The notes below the pieces were generated by a model. It was not told the DNA's origin. It searched no databases and worked only from the letters and a program-made list of their open reading frames with translations. Made by a program: the position numbers and the translations under genes. Shown in pieces: positions 25,082-36,248 of a stretch of DNA of 64,000 bases. Source of the stretch: Pseudoscleropodium purum (Eukaryota; Streptophyta; Bryopsida; Hypnales; Brachytheciaceae); assembly GCA_963969395.1 (NCBI GenBank), contig OZ017803.1:16244001-16308000 (forward strand), given 5' to 3'. Each line of letters begins with the position of its first letter. Within the stretch, counting starts at the first letter, position 1.

Positions 25082-28000
25082 CCCCAAAATGATTGGCTGA
25101 TTTCCTGAACGTGTGAGCTCTGTCAGAGAAGCGAACAGAAGAACAAATTTCAAAATTAGTAGAGTCCTCGGGCCAAAAATGTAACCATATGGATTGCTCG
25201 TCCACTCTTCAAGGAGTATGCATAAATTTTGCAACGACTGAAATCATTTACCAAATTGCCACAGATTTGACCAGTTCGCAGTGTATTGATTGCCTAAAAT
25301 ATGCATTTGGCAAGGATTGGGTTTTCTTTGATGGCTGTGGCATGATGAACATTGAATCGATTGAGATGCCGTTTTTGATATTAGGTAGGTGAAAACATGT
25401 ACAACACATGGGCCCAAAAAAACCAAAAGGTTAGACAAGGCGATTTTGGCACCGTATTGCCAAAGTTCATGGTATTCGGGAGGCCCATGTGCTGCTCTCA
25501 CAATCGGATATTTATTCAAAAAAAATGTGGAGTAGATTTTACAAATCCGAACAAAGGGTACAATAGGGTCTACAATATTCAACTTTTATACCAAATTTTA
25601 TCCAAATCAGACGGATCATTTGGTTGTTGCATGATAGATTGAGGCACAAGTATAGCGACCCGGTGAAAGGAAGGGCGGCTTGGACGAAGAGCAAGCGTGG
25701 AATGATGAAAATACATGGGTAGCACGACGTGTGAACCAAACCTACCCAAGTGGCTAGGGACAATGCAACTGAGAACGTGGGAAAGGTAACTATTTTGTGT
25801 CAGCCATCCCCTATCTAGCCATACTATGATGAGAAAGGCGTTCAGTGTACAGTTGGGGAGCTTTCAGGGTTTAGCAAATTTATCCACCATACACAACGAT
25901 TTAGGGTGCAAGTACACTCAACATGCAAAATTACAACAACAAACATCACCTATTTCAAGTAATGGCCATCAAATTCCAATGTCTTCCAAAATTCCACTTT
26001 CAAAACACCTGAGAGTTTCAACAAGAACCTACGACCAAGTTCTGTTTCTGACGTTGTTCAAGACTGATTTGACTAAAATCAAATGCCGTAAACTAAACAA
26101 AAGAAACAAAGCTACATCCTTTGAACCAACTTTACGTACAAAGAAGCAAGCACACCACCCACAACAGGGTTTTGGGATTGAAGTTATCGTCCAAGTGACT
26201 TCCAACATCTGAACGTCATCCTTGCAACAAAATGGCACAGCCTCGTCCACACTTTATTCTAGAAGCTCCTCAACCACACCTACAACACAAGCTCACTTCA
26301 ATTCTTTGGCGGCAAACTTGGGGATGCTGTGAACTTTTAGGTAGCATGAGCCTTCGCACATGTAAGCCCCCTGCACCCAAGGCAATACCGTATCTATTTT
26401 CTCCCAAAGACTACGCACTTTGCCTGCAGCTTCATGTGCCTTGTTGAGTAGTACAACCCACAATCGCTACAATTGAAAGAGGCTGAGGTGCACCAAGGTA
26501 GTACCTCGGTGTCACACAATCAGTTGGCCAATGCATAATGGAATTTGACTCGAGATAAAAACCGTTTTTGTCCCAAATCGAAGGCATGATTCCTATATAA
26601 AATATAAGCATTGCCGAAGTTGGTATCAAGGATAAATAGCAACAACCGGTGCCACCACTTGTGGGATTTCAGTTGCATTGTATATTCCATTCAACATTGA
26701 TCAACTAAGTCGACCCCTTGCATCATCTCTTGGTACTCAAGCAAAATGGGGGACGTATGATAGGCCTTCTGTCCTTCTCCCCTAGTCCACCTGAAGCATA
26801 CTGAGCCTTTTGCAACCAGATCTACGAAAGTGCTAAGAAGAAAAACAAGAATGCGAACAAACTAGATAATAGTAGATATGCACCGAGAATGATGCATCTT
26901 CACAATGACTCCACTATGTTCACCAGCTACATGCGAGTATTGTGCTAAAGTAGGAAGCATACCCTAGCAGTTGGACTTTGTTGTGCTAGTCACAAGAAAA
27001 ACCCACTTGAAGAAATTGTCAAACAATCTAGGTGACATGAAAAAACAGTCAGTCACAACCATGTGACCAAGCCTTTTGAGATCAGAAACTAACGCCTTCA
27101 CGACCTTCGAGCCCAAGTCCTTCTCAACCCTCTTGCCCTATTACCATGTGTAGACTTGTAAATCATAAATACACCTGGATTTACTATTTGCACAACACCA
27201 CACTTTAATATTGTACAGTATTAGCTTGTCAGGCATGTATTGCTTGATGGTGCACCTTCTACTTGTATAAGGGATCATAATTTCATCTACACAAATGTGA
27301 CGCTCACATTTGTACAGTTCCTTGCAAATTTGCACAAAAGATTCCAATAATCAAAAAACCTTAGCTATTTTATCATAGTTTGGATTTGCTTTGTCTACAA
27401 CTAATTGGGTGTTATCTACAAGGTGTATGTTACGACAAATTTGCTCAAAGCACACTCTATGCATGGCTACCTTTACGATGAGGTAGCCAAAAAATGTCCT
27501 TTTGTCCCAATGTAAGCAATTGTTCAAAAGCTTCTTCAAACCGATATAGATGCAAATCCCAAGCTAGCACCAAATCTCTCTTGGTGTGACATCCTTCCAA
27601 TTGGCACCACCATTTGACTTGCTTGGGTTACTAAATCTAGGTTGTTTGGCATACTAATTTGTGCAATTACAAATCAATTTTAGGGTGCAGTCTAGCCAAT
27701 ATGGTTCGAAAAAGTCATATAGAGGCACTAGACACCGGCTAACACGTAGTAGAAAAAGACAATAAGATGTGACTTATTGTCCGCACATGTATTGTACGGA
27801 CAGTACGTCGCATTTGTTCGTACGCTACATAGCCAATAGGACATGTGCGTAATCACTAATAAGATGGCATTTCTCCTTCTCTACTATGAGTAAGCCAAGT
27901 ACACCACTAAAGTTCACCTTGTACATTGTAGCTCTAGTGACGACATATTCAAATTCTCACATCACTTCCCCCTGTAACATGTTCCCTACGCTAGTAGTAG

Positions 28001-30207
28001 GACTCAAATCAAGAACTAGATGAGGCACCCAAACGTGAGTGACCAAAATAGAGCCAGTAGCAAGTACTTCAGTTGAAAGCAAGTACTCATCACCTTCAAG
28101 GTGCATGCACCCTCCCCCTCATCACTACACAAATTGTACCACTTGAGGTTATCTTCTAAACGCCGCCTAATATGTAATTCTCCACTGTCTAGTAGAACAT
28201 GCTTACCTTCATGGATTGATCGAAGGCACTCAACACTCTAACATCCAGACCCAAGAGTCTCTTTGCAATCTTCATTGATATTCGTGCTAGTCACTTCCCC
28301 AACGTTTGTGCCATCACTCCAATCATACTGTTCTCCGTTTGACTCTCCTGCAACCAATCGCTCTAATACATCTCGAAAGTCTTGCATCCGAAATAGCAAG
28401 TTTTGGAATATACTTCCTCTCAATTGTCTTAGTGATTGTTGCCTTTAGATCTGAATTGCCAATTGTATTCAATCGGATGGTGTCCCCATGTCGCGAATAA
28501 GTGGGGCTTCCAATCTCACACTTTTCCCTTTCTTTTTTTCTTTGCCCCGTGTCCTTTCTCCCCTCAACAAACAGCTACATCCTCTTCTAAATTTCCACTC
28601 CTTCCTCCCTCCACGGCGTTGCTCCTTCCACACCCTTGCCACCTTCCTTTCTTCTCCTTCACATTACTTTTATAGGATAGAAGAATCATCCCTCTCCCCT
28701 CCACAACCTCTAGTGCTTGTTCTACCCTCCCCGATCCATCCTTCACCCTTGATTTTGCCCTCCCTGTTTTCAAACATCAGGTCTTCAGCTTGTTTTTGAC
28801 AGAATTCTCAGATTCTAATCCAACGTTGTTAGTTACCACAATGCCCAATGGATTTGCAGTTGTTTGTCAAATTGCTTGGGCCTTATGTAGCCTCAAAGGC
28901 ACATCACTTGAGAACAATTACAATCTTCTCCGATTTGTAGGCGGGCACACCACCGGTGACAAAACAATCCTTGGGCTTATTGTTGTTGCCTCTGTCGGAG
29001 ACCTAGGTGCCAAATTCAACCCTCCCTATTGGTCGCTCATGTTGAAGCTTGATATTGTCTTCAGGCATTGCCGTTGTCGTTGCTTTATGCGCCTATTGCT
29101 TGCCGGACTTCGCAACAACAGCCTCTTTTGTGCAGCAACATAGATAGCCTCTTTCGCAGACGTAGGCATGGTGCTCATCCTCGTCTTCCCAAATACTTCT
29201 CACCATGTGAAATAGGAAGTTAGGAAAATCACGCCTCTTCTTCTAGCCTAAAATGTAGACCAAATTTTTATAGAAAAGAATCTACTAATGTGTTGCTTTC
29301 AAAACCTCCGGTAGCTAGAGTATTGAATAGCATCGAGGGAGGGATAGCAAATGACAATCATCCAAGCAATTCAACCCTCGCCTCCTTTGATTTTCATCTG
29401 CCTCAATTTCTACTAGCCATGCATCAATGATACGAGCCTACTCCACTTGAGAATATGGGAATTGGCAACATTGGCCATCTCCTAAATTCGCCATGTTGCT
29501 TCTTGTTCTAATCGGGCAGAGGTACAAGCAATGGTGCAAGTATAAGGATGACAAGTAGTGGGTGGATATAAAATACTAGCACAAAGATGTTGTTTACCCC
29601 ACTACCTAACTTCATTTGCTCAAAGCAATCACAAATCAATGGCGGATTTTGACTTCTCCACCTTTGCCACTGATTCCTACATCTTGTCGCCATCGCTAGA
29701 ATACCTAAGTAGCTTCCCCCAAAATTCCACCCTCACCACTAAGTAGTCCTTATAGGAATCTATGGCCCCCTCATAGCAATTGCTTGCAATCTTCCACTCA
29801 AAATCCTAAGCCCTTGTCTACACCTAAAAGCTCTTGAATTGTTTTTAAATCCTTCTTCACACGTGAGGAAGATGCGCATACATGGGAATTAGTTTTTTGT
29901 GGCAAAAACAACTCTATGTCCTATAAGACGGACAGAAGTCCTACAACGATCTTTCTTCGGGTTGCAAGGTAATGACCCAGGCTACACATCCTAGTTGGCA
30001 AGGTACTTTTGGCTTCTACAATGGACCCCTACCTTGATGATGTGGCCTTATAAAATCACAGACACATCAACCTAGGGATCGCCGACTTGAGTTTTGTTGT
30101 TGTACAATTGTGTAGTTCAAAATTTTAGCTAATTCATTGACAATTTTATGTAATTGAGCTCAAAAGAGTGCTCAAGGACAAAATGTGTTTCCAGGGTCAT
30201 TTTGGGG
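25082..30207 (-). mobile_element. piggyBac transposon, full-length but decayed
   Basis: A 5126-bp element is flanked by TTAA (25078-25081 and 30208-30211). Its left end is CCCCAAAATGATTGG and its right end is the inverse of CCCCAAAATGACCCTGG, giving an 11-bp perfect terminal inverted repeat after the TTAA. It contains a minus-strand piggyBac-type transposase relic at about 26300-27670. The rest (25.1-26.3 and 28.5-30.2 kb) has frames of up to 128 codons with no domain I recognise; 28.5-28.8 kb is a C/T-rich tract. TTAA target, CCC start and transposase family agree with one another. Elements of this superfamily are often 2-3 kb, so this one may carry extra sequence or an unnoticed insertion. 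Confidence 0.82.
26300..27670 (-). pseudogene. piggyBac transposase (DDE_Tnp_1_7 type), broken
   Basis: Read on the minus strand from 27670 downwards. WKDVTPREIW and LGICIYIGLKK match the start of the piggyBac DDE region. RNIHLVDN and DKIAKVF follow. Then comes the first catalytic Asp in ICVDEIMIPY, with IKQYMPDKL and IKVW. The second catalytic Asp is in HMVVTDCFFMSPRLFDN. The third is in MMQGVDLVDQ, followed by YTMQLKSHKWWHRL and GNAYILY. The end, GAYMCEG, may be a relic of the C-terminal cysteine-rich domain. Stops interrupt it (after WC near 27565, after VYTW at 27141, after KSNC near 26960, after VDQC near 26695, and others), with at least one frame change between 26850 and 26730. All three acidic positions survive, but the enzyme cannot be made. 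The N-terminal part upstream of 27670 is not clearly recognised. Confidence 0.88.
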
Positions 30208-30211
30208 TTAA

Positions 30212-31736
30212 TCACAAAGTGTGTGCAACTAATGAAGGACCAAGTACCGGAGTTTGAGAAAAACACATGATGAAACTTCTTGGAGCATCAAAATTGGCGG
30301 AGATTTGATGGATTTTGGTGTTGTGTTTCTTTTGTACTATTCTTAGTTAAACTTTTTCTTGAACATCATTTATTAGTACAATTAAAGATGACCATTACAA
30401 TGAACTCTAATTTGATCCTCCAATCCATGCTTTTGGTCACATAAAGAATCGGAAGAAATTCAATCTATAACAAAATCAATGAGGAAATTTATTCATAAGT
30501 TTAGCATATTATTTAGAAATTTGTGAGTCTAGTGCTACAAATAGGCCATATAAACTAGAGGCATTCTTTGTTGCTTCAACTTTTCCAGATCTGAATTCAA
30601 TTAGTCATTAGGGGTAGTTACAACTTCTTCAACTTGAATTCACTTCTCCAAGAATTGAGAAGTAGAGCTCTATAATTGGTATTTGGGGTGTTGCAGACCT
30701 TCCATTCTCCGACCTTGGAGCTTGCCGTTTCTTCTCCTCCGTAGGTGAAGAAACAACACTTCATTTTTTGACCACCGAGAATTTTGTATTTTCTGCTCCT
30801 CCATTTCACCCCTCCGCCAACCACACACTCAATCACATGCTCTTCACTTCAGCCTAAGCTTCTCTCATTGGGCCTTGTTTCAAGCAAAATTACCTATAGT
30901 TTGTAGTTCAATTCTGTAAACTTGCCGTACCAAAAGGGGGGTCACACTTTCTTCTTGCTAAATGGCTCTCCATTGGCTCTTCAATTTTCTCACCAACTTC
31001 TCCAACTTCATTGAACTTTGCTTCTCGGAGGAGGTGTAACAACCCTTATTGAATTGTTTCAAAGTAGTGAATTATTTCAAACTAGAAACAACGAGGTCAA
31101 ACTATGCTATGTTTGTTTCTTGGGTACTCATGTCATTAAATGCCAGTTACAATCATCATTTGATCACCTGATTTGAAATTATGGTGTTGTGTTCAGTTGT
31201 TTAGTTCAACTTGAGTACTGTTACTTGAAATTGTAATGAGTAACTGAAATTATTGAGGGTTTTCAGTTGCCACAACATGAGTAATTGATTACTGTTATTT
31301 GAAACTGTAATGATATTATTTTGAGGGTTTTGACACAAGTTGAGTATTGTTATTTGAAATTGTAATGATACTACACTAGCAACTTTGAATTGCAATGAAT
31401 TTGTTGTGCTCACATCGAGGAAGAATGCTCACTTGTCGTGTTCTAGATTTTCTTTGTGAACATTAAATGAAATGATTGGATTATGTTTCTCTAGGATGAA
31501 AAGGTGATAAATTTTGTGACAAGGGCCATGAAACTAAGTACTTAATATTAATAGATAGACTACAAAGGTTTGGGCACAACTTGAATATGGTACTTGAGTA
31601 TGGTATTATGGTATGTCTTGAACTCACAACTTGCAAAACCGAGTTAACCCCTATACATCACAGAGAAAAAAGTGGAAGTGAGGACCTTTATTTTGTTGAA
31701 TCTACAAAATCCAAAATAATTTAAGAACTAATCCAT
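30212..31736. other. Intergenic stretch
   Basis: No gene was recognised. At 31643-31660 TTAACCCCTATACATCAC looks like a solitary TTAA-element left end with no partner found. At 31200-31400 short diverged repeats of the type GTTATTTGAAATTGTAATGA recur three to four times at roughly 60-bp spacing. Confidence 0.5.
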
Positions 31737-31738
31737 TA

Positions 31739-32116
31739 AGGGAGCCGACCCATTTTTGATCATGGACCCATTTTTATACAATGGGCTACTTTCTTTCCAA
31801 TCAACAGGAAAAAGTAGGAGATTGATTATGGCACAATTTTCAATGCAGTCATGGCGCATTACAATTGGCTACAGTCTTGGTTGATTTTGCAACCAATTCA
31901 TGGTTGGAAATAGAAAGTCCTATGTGACAAGAACAAGTTGAACAAAATCTTCAACTAAAAAATATATAACAATTATATTTTGAGAAATAAAATTCTGAAA
32001 AATCTAGAATTCTTCTAAACTCTATTTCTATATATATGGAAAAAATTCTCCACTCAAGAAAACAATGTTCCAAATATCCAAAATTGCTTAAACGGACAAA
32101 AATGAGTCGGCTCCCT
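31739..32116. mobile_element. MITE-like element with 21-bp terminal inverted repeats, TA flanks
   Basis: A 378-bp element has the left end AGGGAGCCGACCCATTTTTG and a right end that is its inverse with one mismatch (AGGGAGCCGACTCATTTTTG). TA lies directly outside each end (31737-31738 and 32117-32118). A TA target points to the Tc1/mariner group, but the short target makes this uncertain. No coding content. Confidence 0.75.
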
Positions 32117-32118
32117 TA

Positions 32119-33181
32119 TCAAATTTTCCATGGTTGAGATATGAAGCCAACTTACTAATGAATGTGAATCTACAAATTATAAATGAACTATTGTGCAAAT
32201 TTCAAGATTATAATATTTGATGTACATAGTATTTTACAACTTCCAGTTTCTAAGCATCCCAAAACATCTTCTTTGATGCACATGGGTTAATGGTTATTGA
32301 TGATGCATTCAAATAGTGATCAAATTGAAACAATATGTACAATATCATCACTTGTAAAGGGTATCACATGTTTTTGTCATTTCTAATACAGTTTTCTTCT
32401 AGTGTAACAATGTTTAAAATTTTAGCATATGTCCTATTGAACAATGGCAAGGGAATATTTTCATTTGGTCAAAAAATAGAAATAATGAAGATTACACTAT
32501 TTTTTGCTAATTTTTATCAAATTTGGAAAATTAGTGGAAATTAAGGAAGTGTAGATTACAAACCAACATATTCTCAATGTATAGCCAAACCTATTTCCAA
32601 GAAGCACAAAACTAAAAAACAATCTTAGCAACTTCATTAGGTGTCAATGGAAGTGTCATTTGTTACACAACAATGAAGTTGCTAAATCACATCATATTTT
32701 CCTCATTCACCCTATCTTGTTAGGAATGTGAGCCTATAAGCTTAGAAGACTATTCAACTATATTATAGGTGTCTACAATATAAAAACCTTCCATGATTAT
32801 AGTATAACTATCTTATAGATATCTATATTATAGATGTTTATATAACGAGCACCTTCAATAATTGTGGAATGTCTACTTATACATATGCTCAAGGCTCACG
32901 TACTTGCATTTTTACACTCACATACTAGTATCATTGATGATAAAAATAAACACTTCAGAAATTCAAAACAAATTTATACTTTGTGGAAAAAATATAATTT
33001 CATTTGCTCTTGATGTTTCTTAAACTTGTCTTTATGTGAGATTTAAAAAATTTAGCAACAACATGAGGACAAACTCCTAATTCTCATCACAATGAGTTGC
33101 TTTACTTTAATAATAATAATTAGGCATAGTAGCAAAAAGTAGCAAAAAGTAGCAAAAAGTGTTTTTTGGGGGATACCAATC
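32119..33181. other. AT-rich intergenic stretch
   Basis: No gene is seen. A perfect 10-bp unit, AGTAGCAAAA, is repeated three times at about 33128-33158 just before the next TTAA element. Confidence 0.5.
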
Positions 33182-33185
33182 TTAA

Positions 33186-34498
33186 CTCCTAAACTAAGGA
33201 CCATTGTCTTTGGAGGAGACAAATTGGATTTTGGGCAGGTACCTACAATCTCAATTTTTGCCATGATATTTTTAAACTTCTTTTGTAGATATAAAAAATT
33301 GATTAGCTTTGTGGAAATATAATTTCCTTTTTCAATTAGTGTTTGGGAACAAAAGTTATGTCCAAATAAGCTCAAAATAGGGAAGATCGGGCAACAAAAA
33401 AAAACTCAAAAATTTGAATTTTTTTTTATTTTTTATTTTTTTCTCATATATTATATTTTTGTCTACTTGAAAAGCTTTGATTAATTTCATTTGGATAAGT
33501 GATGTAAAAGTTATGGACAATCTTATTTTTTGGGCAATTAGAGCATCTTCCTGAAAAAATAACTTGTAGGATTCATTTCTGAATGCAATTTTTACAATTT
33601 AAAAAAATAAACCCAAATGGTTCAGTTTGCTTGCTAATACAATCTTACCATTTGGATTAGTGTATTTTAATTCCATCTTAAAGATATTAATAATTCATAT
33701 CTTCTTTCTATCTTGTACCTACTTCTACTTAACAATTTTTTTAAGAATGAAAATTAAGTTCTTATGAATTTTTTGAATTTCTCCTAAATTCTCAATCCAA
33801 TTTCCCACAATAAAAATTTAAACCTCAAAACTATGTAGTGTAAAAACTTTAAGTTAAGAATGTTCAAAGTCAAATAATTTAGTCTCGCAATGTCTGGCAT
33901 ACTATGTAAGAAAACTTGTTTTTATCACTTTAAACGTAGATTTCTTGCAATCTCTTTGGTCAAAATATTTGAAATTAATTTCACACATTCTCATATTAGT
34001 TGGGTGAAAGCACACTAATAGGAGACACTAGTAGACATTAGTGGGTTGTTTATGGAGGTCCTTAATAGAATATTTTACTAAAAATTGTTGTTTATTTATC
34101 TGAAACAATCCTTAATTAGATGAATTAGTGACTCCTTATCGATGACTTAAGGAGTGGTTACAACTACATTTTAATCCTTTTTATACTTAGAAATTTAACA
34201 TAATTATTTATGTTTTGTATTATATCAAGTAAACATAACTAAAAAACAATGCACTACAATTGTTTTTCATATTTCAAATTATATTCAAAAGTTAGAATGA
34301 AGATTCTTCAAAAAAAGCACTAATTACGGCCAAGTTGGCTCGTTACAGTATTCTTTCATCTAGTTAGGTGTAAGATCCTGTAATTAGATGTGCAAAAAAA
34401 AAACTTTCACATTTTACTTTTTTACTCTTTGCAATAGAAATGACAATTTTGAGTGTTTTTTGGAGAGAGAAAAAAAAAAGGCCTTGATCCTTTAGGGG
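33186..34498 (-). mobile_element. piggyBac-like family B, copy 1, with internal insertion
   Basis: It is bounded by TTAA at 33182-33185 and 34499-34502, with ends CTCCTAAACTAAGGACC and the inverse of CCCCTAAAGGATCAAGG. It aligns with the undisturbed copy at 38410-39322, for example GGTACCTAC and GGGAACAAAAGTTATG. About 360 bp of unrelated sequence at roughly 34003-34363 interrupts the alignment and is flanked by two versions of the same 20-bp site (CATATTAGTTGGGTG / CATCTAGTTAGGTG). The family B body is the reverse orientation of family A: both share the TATCTTGCAATCTA and TAAGATCCTA blocks. Confidence 0.78.
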
Positions 34499-34502
34499 TT
34501 AA

Positions 34503-35900
34503 TAGGACAAATCTATGTTGTGGGAACTTGGAAGTAGTACCTAAGCATCGTTCTTCACAAGGACTTGGAATTTGCACCTCCTGATGCCCTTCATTGTCCT
34601 TCAAATAGTCCAAAACATATGCAAAGGGATAAAATAATTGAACTGAAGTGTGTTCAGTTGATGATGAAAGAAGTGCAAATTCCAATAACTTATTGACTTC
34701 ATGGAATTCAGTTGCATTGTTTGACCAGATGCATTGTTTGACCAGCACTCACACAGCAGCAAAACTTACAGACACTTCCAATGAAATCCTATTTCATTTG
34801 TGTAAAACAAAACAAAACAAAAACCCTTAAAGACACTCACTTGAATTAGTACAGGATATGATATTAGGGTTTAATACTTGCCACATTGGTTTTCTTCCAG
34901 AATAAAACTTCTATGAAGAATGAGAAGGTATGGAGTGGAAAGACGAGCCAATTGAGAAAGACAAGCTCTTTCTCCTTAAAGAAAATGTGATCTTGGCGTC
35001 GTTTGTGTCATGTGGAGAATGAGAATCAGCAGGCAAAGTGAAGGGTGGGAGGGAAGCCAAAGTAAAACCTTTGTGTTGAAAGAAAAATTCTTGACACCTA
35101 TTCTAGCTTTACCTTTTTTGGTTTTAAAAAAAAATTTTAAAAAATTACTTTTTACTTTTAATTAGGCTGCCACAATGGCACAAGGCACACTACCAATAGT
35201 GTAGTTGTAATTAGAAAATGAAGTTGCTAAAAAGGAACCCAAATGGTCCGAGATGACCCTAAACTACTAGTTGATGGTGGTGAGGTACCCAAGCCAAATG
35301 GTGAGGTTGCAAGATCGATACCTAGTGACAGTAGGTTCTTTAAAAGAGATCATCCATTTTTTTTTTTATCAACATCCCATTTTCATAGCATAGGGTGGTT
35401 GTTTGTGATCGTAAATGGTACTCTATTTCCAAGCAATTGGAGTGGAGGCAATTGTTGTTGTGTTGTCAAATTTGGATTGTACGTGGCTTGCAGTGCTCTA
35501 TTTCAGTAATAAAGTGCTAACAAATTTCAAGCACGTATGGGTTAGAAATAGCATGTCCTATATGACAATATAAGAGCAAACAAAATCTTTCCTCTTAAAA
35601 TTCATAGAAATTTTGTTTTTTATAATTCCCATATCCCAAAACATGGAATCCTTAACAAATGTATTTCCAGACATGAGAAAATTTATCCCTTGATTTTTCC
35701 AATATCGTGCAAGGTCCAATTTGCTTTACGTGATTGAAAATGGGTGATCATCCTAATACCTTGTGTGAAATGAGCCTCTCCTCTTGACGAAAACCCTTGC
35801 AGTGTGTTTTCCCAAACACACTTGTTTCAATTGTTTCAATAAAATTGAAAAAAAAGATCCCAAATTATTCCCTTGGCTGGTCAAAACTGAGGAGAGCTGA
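34503..35900. other. Intergenic stretch, no recognised gene
   Basis: Frames of 60-108 codons occur without recognisable domains. A duplicated GATGCATTGTTTGACCAG-like phrase occurs around 34705-34745. Nothing further can be supported. Confidence 0.5.
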
Positions 35901-35928
35901 GCCGAGTGGCCGTCTGAAAGTTTGCCTG

Positions 35929-35971
35929 TCAGTCAAGGGGAGTGACTGGTGACGTCACTCCCCTTGACTGA
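35929..35971. repeat. Perfect 18-bp inverted repeat with 7-nt loop
   Basis: TCAGTCAAGGGGAGTGAC at 35929-35946 is followed by TGGTGAC and then by its exact inverse at 35954-35971. The junction creates TGACGTCA (35950-35957), a palindromic bZIP-type binding site. The surrounding 35.88-36.0 kb is less AT-rich than the neighbourhood. It could be a cruciform-forming site, a regulatory site or the centre of a palindromic element; no gene starts nearby. Confidence 0.8.
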
Positions 35972-36023
35972 TAGCCCAACAAAGGCAGTCTCGTTCAATG
36001 GAGGCTTGGACCTTGGGTCACTA

Positions 36024-36246
36024 CACTAATGATGATAAATAGTGTTACCCATACTAACTGTTTTAGAAATGCTGTAAGTTTTTACTCTTCATAAATATTT
36101 TTTACAAACTGCACAAAATCCTAATATATCATTCTAAGTGGAAAAACTCTACACCCATAGTTGATAAAAATATTCATCAAGAGTAAAAACTTATGGCTTT
36201 TTTAAAAATAAATTAGTGCAGGTAACACTATTTACCATCATTAGTG
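36024..36246. mobile_element. Short palindromic MITE with TA flanks
   Basis: A 223-bp element begins CACTAATGATGATAAATAGT and ends in the inverse with one mismatch near the tip. The inverted similarity continues imperfectly for about 90 bp inward, through the TAAGTTTTTACTCTT block and its inverse, so the copy could fold into a long hairpin. TA lies outside both ends (36022-36023 and 36247-36248). This is a mariner/Stowaway-style MITE by structure; family assignment is inference. Confidence 0.75.
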
Positions 36247-36248
36247 TA

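Noticed and set aside
28488..29143. Pro/Ser-rich frames inside the piggyBac element as possible cargo genes
   Set aside because: They lie in a C/T-rich tract with overlapping frames and no domain; composition alone explains the open frames.
31000..31400. Regular short repeats as a CRISPR-like array
   Set aside because: The repeats are few, diverged and unevenly spaced, and the window is eukaryotic nuclear DNA.
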